A stretch of 64,000 bases of DNA from Tupaia tana (lineage: Eukaryota; Chordata; Mammalia; Scandentia; Tupaiidae): the NCBI GenBank assembly GCA_026018925.1, contig JAKSZU010000016.1, forward strand, positions 34,591,377 to 34,655,376. Reading direction: 5' to 3'. Shown here piece after piece: positions 51,701 through 60,000 of this stretch (its first letter is position 1; the number at the start of each line of letters is the position of its first letter). Made by a program: the position numbers and the translations under genes. The notes beneath the pieces were generated by a model. The model saw nothing but the letters and a program-made list of their open reading frames with translations. It did not search any database and was not told where the DNA came from.

Positions 51701-53652
51701 CTTTCCCTACTGTAGCTAATCAAACTTATCTATTTGCCCTTAATTAGAACATTTACACTCTACAGTGTTTTGCTCAGGTATTCTCAGAACATTAATCCTT
51801 TCTAAATGCTGTTATTAGTTCACGTCTCTACTGGGCAATGAGATCCTGTTGCAGGTCGATGGATAAACTGAAAACCCCACTGTACTACTCTTCATAATTA
51901 ATACTAGCAGGTCTGAAATGAACTAATGACTTGCCTGCAAAGGCTAATGACTAATATATTTAAAGGAAAGAGGAAAACTCTGACCCACAGGTTAGTGTAT
52001 TATACCATCAATGAGCATGGTCAGTGTGTATATGGGGATAAGGGTAAAATTAATTGACCCCTGTTCTGAATTAAAAATAGCAAAGTCCAAGAAGGGTAGG
52101 TGGAAGAAAGAGAGAAGCATCCTATTAGCCTCATTTGTGTATTACACACAGTACAAAATTTGTTTATGATCTGATGGGTTTATTCATATATTCATCAACA
52201 CAATTTCATTCTCTCTTTGCTAATATTGTACCTCCCATATACTCAGCCAATTTATTTAGAAAATTAAGACCTAAAACAAAGCACATTGAAATAAACTCAC
52301 AGTACAGTTTAGTAAATATGTAGTTGCACATAAATATTTAATTACTGACTCAGTACAGGTTCTCAATCAGTAGTATATTTATTTTGTTAAAGAATTACTT
52401 ATTTTAATATTATTTTTTAAAACTTGCTATAGAGAATGTGTGAGAGAGAGAAAGAGAGAGAGAGAATGAGAAAGCAGGCTGCCAGGGCCAGGAAATGAAC
52501 TGTGATAGCCCAGTGGCAGTCCAGAGCTTCAACCACCACACCAATTGGTGGTCCTTTATTCTTTCTTAAAAAAAAATTATTAATTAATCAATTTTAAAAA
52601 GAATTATTTTACTTAACTTTATTTATTTGTTTTAATTTGACCAGAGAGGGGCAGAGAGAGAGAGAGAGAGAGAACACAAGTGAGCAAGAGAGGCTAAGTG
52701 AGAAAGCAAGCCTCCAGGTCCGGGACTCAAACTGTGGTTGGCCACGTGGGAATCCAGCACCCTTAACCACCATGCCACTTGCCTGCCCCCAAAATTATTT
52801 ATTTTAACTTTATTTATTATTATTTTTTAATGTGACCAGAGACAGAGAGATAAAGAGACAAAGAGAAAGAGAAAGTGAGAAAGCAAGAGGTCTGGGACTC
52901 AAACTGTAGTCGGCCCTGTGGGAATCCAGCACCTTAACTACCATAACAGCTGCTATTCTCTCAATCTATTTCTAAGAAATACAGATAAGAAAAGGCAATG
53001 CCAAACAAGTTATATAAAAATATAGAATCTAATAAATACAAAGTTGTATTAAATTATTTTAGGGGGGGCCAGCAACTGGCATAAGGTTAAGATACTGGAT
53101 CTCACATGGCTAATTATGCAGTTTGAGTCCCTGCTGGCTTATTAAAAAAAAAAAAAAAAAAAAAAAAAAGCCACACCTGGCAAATGTATGTGCTTGTCCC
53201 AAATCCTGAGATGAGAATGGAGAAAGGATTGTGGTGTGGCCACCTCCCCTGGGGGATGATTTCTAAACCCCCGACCCCCGCCCTTGAGTGCACAGATGTT
53301 TAGCAAAAATAAATAAAATAAATAAATAAATAAAAGCTAGCAGGTGGCATGATGGTAAGGTTCTGAACTCCCACATGACTGCCAGGTTCAAGTCCCAGAC
53401 CTGATGGTTTGCTTTCTCACTTTCCCTCTCTCTGTTGCTCTCTGGTGAACACATATGCTCTATAGCCAACTTAAATCAAAATAATGATAATAATAGGGGA
53501 CAGCAGATGGTGGAGCAGTTACGTTGCTGGACTCCCACATGAATGGTTTGAAACTCACAGCAGGTGTGTTTGCGTGCATGCCCAAAACCCTGAAAAAAGA
53601 ATGAAGAAGGGACTGTGGGGTGGCTATTCACCTAGGGGGCGATTTCTTGCTT

Positions 53653-53693
<41 letters not shown>

Positions 53694-53984
53694 GTCTGTC
53701 TTTCTGGTGAACATAAGAGTCCTGTAGCAAAAATCTCTTTTAAAAAAATATTAACAAGGGCCAGCGGATGGTGTAGAGGTCACTGAACTCTCACATGGCC
53801 AACTACGGTTCAAGTCCTGAACTTAGTGGCTTGAAACTCATACTGGGCATCTGTGCGTGGAGGACAAGGGATTGTGGTATGGCCATCTCCACTGGGGGAA
53901 TAAGTGATTTCTCACTTTCCCTCTTTCGTCTCTGACTTGTGTACATACCCTAAGGCAAAAACCTTGGCGGGGGAGGGGAGAGAA

Positions 53985-54017
<33 letters not shown>

Positions 54018-57000
54018 AAATGAAATAAATGATTCTTAAAAAATATTTTTAGAAGAACAAAAGTAAGTTTCAATAACAAAATGGGACTTTAAAATTCTCA
54101 TTTCGTTCTGTTAATCAAAATTTAAAATTATTTAAATGAGAAATTTTCAAACTGAGGCCAACATAGCTAGCTATGTTCCATCTGCCTTCTTTTTATTTTT
54201 TTAAAGAATTATCTCATTTAACTTTATTTAAATTATTTATTTTAATTTGACCAAAGCAGAGAGGGACAGAGTGAGAAAGAGGGGGAAAGTGAGAAACAAG
54301 TTGCCAAGTCTGGGACTTGAACTACAGTTGGCCATGTGAGAGTCCAACACCCTTAACCACCACGCCACCTGCTGGCCTCCTATCTGTCTTCTAAACTGGT
54401 ATTTCAAGTGTAAGAAATGAAACAGATTAGTATACCTTTAATTAATCAATCTGTCAAATACCTGAAAGTCAATGCAGTATATACAAAGAATTCAAATGGC
54501 ACTGTTAATACAAGATACTGCCTATGTATCTATTTTCAAAAAGATTACAAGATAGGATACAGATACACCACATGACTAGAAAACAGAATTTTTATAACAT
54601 TCTCAAAAAAAAAAAAAAAAAGGGAAATCAAAGATTAGTAAGTGTCAGAATGTGAGAAAATCCCTGCTTTGGAGATAAAATTTTGTTGTGCAGAACCTGA
54701 CTGCTAGAAAAGATCTGCCTAAAAGCTAAAAGATGTATGATACAGGTAGATAGTGGCTGATTAATGGAGAAAGAAGAAACAGGCCAGAAAACAGAGGAAG
54801 CTAAAAATGGACATGTAGGATAAGCCCATATCACCTATTACCCTGAGGGGTAAGCAGAAGAGTTCAAACTTTGTATGGAAACCAAAACTGCATAACAATA
54901 GGCTTTAGATTTCTGATGAAATTTTAACAAGTTTTCAGTCAAAAAATAGTAAATAAACCTAAGAAAGAAAAAAACCAAGTTCACTCATTATTCCGCCATA
55001 CCAATAAAACAGTAATTTCTTTCTCTGAATTTCTACTCCCCATCAGCTATTTAAAAATCTATGAGTGAATCATGGAAATCAGATAGTAAATAGACATATA
55101 AAATATTCAATACCAAAGATAAAGTGTCATTTAGAGACTTTGTAGTATGGAAGAAGAATCACACCATACACAGAAGAGCAAAGTGTTAAGGGGACAGCAG
55201 GTGGCGTGGTGGTTAAGGTGCTGGACTCCCACATGGCCAATCATGGTTCAAGTCCTGGACCTGGAGGCTTGCTTTCTCACTTTCCTTCTCTCTTTCTAGT
55301 TGAATTAAAAAATGATAGAAATAAATAAATAAATAGAGGAGGAAAAATGTTAAAAAGTAGACCGAGAAGAAGAGTTGGTGTGTTTAGCTGCATAAACATG
55401 AAGTGTGAGATGACAATAGAAAGTTCTAGTAAAGATGTTATGTCTAGCAGTTGGAAATTAAGAACTAGAGCAGTAAATCTGTTCACGTAAGTAAACTTTA
55501 TCATGCATTTAATAAGCAAAGTTAGAGAAATAAAACTACTCTTAAAGTTAATTCAATGACTTTAAAAACTGAATACAAGGGGCTGGTAGGTAGCGTGATG
55601 GTTAAGGTGCTGGACTCCCACACTGGCCAACAGTGGTTCAAGTCCCAGACCTGGCGGCCTGCTTTCTCATTTTCTCTTTGTCCTATGTGGTCAAATTAAA
55701 AAATGATTGATAATAACAAATAAAAAATAAATTAAAAATTCTAAAAAAAAAACAAAAAAAAACAAACAAAAAATAACCTCTGACTTGCGGACAGTTTTAA
55801 ACAACCTACTTACAATTCCCTTTAGACAAACTTATAATCACCTACTTTTTACAAGGGATTATGGTCCTGAAAAATACTGCGAAATACAATTTGCTTGTCC
55901 ATTTAGTCATAAATAGGGCCATATATTCTTGAATAAACAATTCAATTATGTGCGGTTCTAAAAAAGTTAAATAGGTTTATTTAGTGAAAGTTTGAAGTTT
56001 TGCACTTTTCTCGCTTATAATAATAATGCAAGTTACTTATTTTCATTAGTGTCTAAACTTCAAAGAACATACAGAACTAGTCAACTGTGCTTATGTTACA
56101 TACACTATATTATCTTGTAATCTCTATAAGATTTGTATTATGGTGTTTCAATTTGCAGTTAGAATATTTCTTACCATTTCGTGGTTGTTTTCTGATTCTG
56201 GGATTCTGATTGCCTTTTACTATATTTACCCTCTGTTTTTGTGGAGATTTCTTCACAGGTTGCTTAGCCCTTGGAACAGTTTTGACTGGAGATTTCTCTT
56301 GTTTCCTTGCCCTTTTAGCATTTGTTGCCACTGGAACAGCTTTAGAAATAGAAGCGTCTTGGTTTTTCCTAGCCAATTTGGCTTTCTGTACAAACTGTGC
56401 AGTCAGCACTTCCGCACCTTATGTAAAAAAGACACCATTTTTTAAGGGGTAAGGGCCAAGATGTTTATCAGCATAGTGTTTCCCTCTACTTGTTGAGTGC
56501 TTTTTTTTGGGGGGGTGGGGGGTAGGTGGGGCTGAGGGTTGGGTTAGTAATGGGGAATATAAAACTATAAAGTTTTAGTATTTCATTAAAAGCTTTTTCT
56601 AAAAAACTAATGCAAGAGTTAAAAGTTCTCATGTAAATATAAAAAAGTATGAACTTTTAAAGAATAAGTCTATATTCTTACTAAGTGAAGAAGAAAAAGA
56701 TAAAAGTAGTAACTTAATAAAAATAAGACATGGGGACCAGCAGATGGTGTAATGGTTACGTTGCTGGACTCCCATGTAACCGACTGTGGTTCAAGTCCTG
56801 AACCTGGTGGGTTTAAATTCATGTTGGGCGCACATGCATGTGTGTCCCAAATCCTGAGAGGAAAGAGAAGGGATTGTGGGGGTGGCCATCCCCACTGGGG
56901 GGGGGGGTGATTTCTTGCTTTCTATCTCTCTCTTTCTGTCTCTGGTGAGCGCACATGTCTTAGAGCAAAAATCTCTCTCAAAAAAAAGAGAAAGACTCAA

Positions 57001-60000
57001 AAAACTCTGTAACTTTTCTCGATTGATGTGGCAAGTAAGACTGAACTTACTAGTTCATAGCTACAAGAAATGGATAACTGAATTAAAAGCAACATAGCTT
57101 CCATAAAGTGATGTCAGTAAAACTAACAACACTTTAAGAGAAGATTGTATATTTATAAAGAGCCATATGTTGACAATATATTTTATCTTACTGCCTATAA
57201 ACATCTAAATCTTAATATGAAAAATAATCTTAAAGACACACAGGAAGACTGAGAAGATACATAAGGTTTTACTTTCTACTATCTAAATAAAAAAATCACC
57301 TCTCAGCCCAGCAAAGCTGGTACAGGTAGTAGGGCACCAATGCATAATGTTGGAGCCACATGGAAGGCGTGGGACTTGGATTCCAACAAGCTGGATGTGC
57401 CCATGATAAAGGTTCGTGGGAAGGCTAGAGGGGCAATCAGGGCACAGAGAGGCCCTGTTGGGGAGGGTATGTATTTATGTGTGTTATCTTTCTCTTTCAA
57501 AAGCAACTTAAAAATACACATTTTTAAATAATTTGTTATAAAATGTTTTGCTTTTCATATAGAAGAGAATAGCGGCTAAAGGTAGAGGTAGGTGAGGAGA
57601 AAAAAATACTACCAGCTCATATCACATGATAGAAAAGTACTTTAATCTATTTGTTGTTGTTCTTAAGGATTTTGCTATACAGTGCATGCACTCATTAGAG
57701 AGAAACAGATAAACAATGAGAGGGAAATTGAGAAAGCCCTCTAAGGGGGAATAGCCATGCTGCAATCCCTTCTTCTCCATTTTCCTCCTGAGATTTTGGG
57801 TACAGACACATAAGAGCCTGGTGAAATTTTTCAAGCAGCCAGGTCCAGAACTCGAACTGTTGAAGTCCATTATCATAATCACTATGCCACTTGCTGGCCC
57901 CAGTATTTTAATATTTTCAGAGTTAAAAAGAAAAGAAAATAAATGATCTTTGAAAATGTTTTCCCACTGACCAGCAGATGGTGTAGCAGTTACATCGCTG
58001 GACTCCCACATGGCTAACCATGGCTCAAGTCCCAGATCTGGTGACTTGAAAAATCACACCAGGTGTGTTTACATGTGTGCCCAAGATCCTGGGAGTATAG
58101 AGGAGAGGAGATTGAAGCGTGGCCATTTCTCCTGGGGGGATTTCTTACTTTCCCTCTCAGTGTCTGCCTGCCCAGGGCAAGCACACACAGGCAAAGACCT
58201 CTTTTAAAAAAATTAGAAATATAGGCAAAAACATTTCATTTCATTCTTTTGGACTTAGAGTAAGAGTGGTGGGACCAGCAGTTAGCGTAGCGGCTATGTC
58301 CCTGGACTCTCATGTAGTCGACAGTGGTTCGTGTCCCGGACCCAGTGGCTTAAAACTCACACCGGGTGTGTGTGCGTGCGTGCCCAAGATCCTGAGAGGA
58401 GAATGGAGGAGAAGGGATTGTGGCGTGGCCATCCCCCTGGGGGGTGATTTCTCACTTTCTGTCTCTCTGTCTCTCTCTGTCTGTCTGGCGAGCGCACGCG
58501 CCCTATAGCAAAAACCTCTTTTTAAAAAAAAGTGGTTTTATTTAAAAAATTTCAGAAACCCTTAATGTTGTACCTCTCCCTGGTCTAATCATTTACTGTC
58601 CTACTAAGTTATTATATCAGCCTACCGGTTTTTGAAGAATAACACTTACCGGGCCAGCCTGTGGGCCTGGTTGTGGTTATGTGAGCTGGATCCCACATGG
58701 TTAACCCTGTGGTTCAGTCCAGATGGAAAAACATACCAGGCATATGTGCAAGCATACCCAAAATCCTAAAAGGAGGGAGAAGTGTAGGAGAAGGGATTTC
58801 AAAGTGATGGTGTTCAACTGGGCGGTGGGGGCTCTCTCTCTCTCTCTTGCCATCTGGCAAGCACACATGCCCCCTGGCCAGTTTTTAAAATTTTCCCAAA
58901 AGAATAATGCTTCTCATTCCACTTCAGTTACATTTTATAAAATCTTCAGCACAGAGAAAGGCAAATTATAAATCAAGAAAAACAGTTAAGACTAAATTAA
59001 GAAGCAAGAAAAAATAACACCAGTCAACTAAGACCTAAGGGAAAAAAAAAACACAAAAGAAGGAAACATCTCTCAAAAATCTAGGTCCTGGTGGAAAAAA
59101 AGAACAAAAATGAAACAAGGTGATCCTACAGGGATTTTTCTATTTATATACAATCATTCAATACTATCTCTATTTCTCAAAATCCATGGGTAGGCTGTAA
59201 AAATAAATTCAATGTGCCACAATCAGAATTATTCCTTAAAGCAAAATAGACTAGAAATTACAGACTGAATTAAACATAAAGTAAATTTCATTTCACGTTT
59301 TTATTTCATTCATGTATGAATTTGTGGGTGCTGATCTATAATGTCAAATATATTTTACATAGTGGATGCAACTAAAGATATTTGAGGAATAGTGACAATG
59401 CTGCATTATAATTTAATATCTTAAATATATTGGTTCACATAGAAGAGAAACAGTATAGTGGGCATCAAATACATTTACAAATAGTTGTATAATCTGATTC
59501 ACTGCATTATATTGCTATACTTTCCATTACCCTCCTAAACATATACTGCCACACCCCAACGTCATCTCTCAAACTAGAAACAACAGGTCAGAAATCACCA
59601 TTTGTGGGGTGGATAGGTGGTAGGTTAAAGGCACTGGATTTACACATGGCTGACCACAGTTCAAGTCCTGGACTTGGTGGTCTGCTTTCTTATTCTTTCT
59701 CACTCACTCTGTCACTCTCTCTGGTCAAATACCACAGTTCAAGTACTGGACTTGGTGGTCTGCTTTCTTATTCTCTCTCACTCACTCTGTCACTCTCTCT
59801 GGTCAAATTGAAAAAACAATGATAATAAATAAATAAATAAATCTTAAAGAAATCACCTTTTGTTAAATCATTGGGTATAATCTAAATTGTTTGGAATCTT
59901 AGACATTAGTATATTCTGGATGTTTCTTCCTTGGGCACTAAGATTTTCAAATTCAAAAATTTTTGTTTTGTTTTGTTTTTGAGAGGTTTCTGCTATAGGG

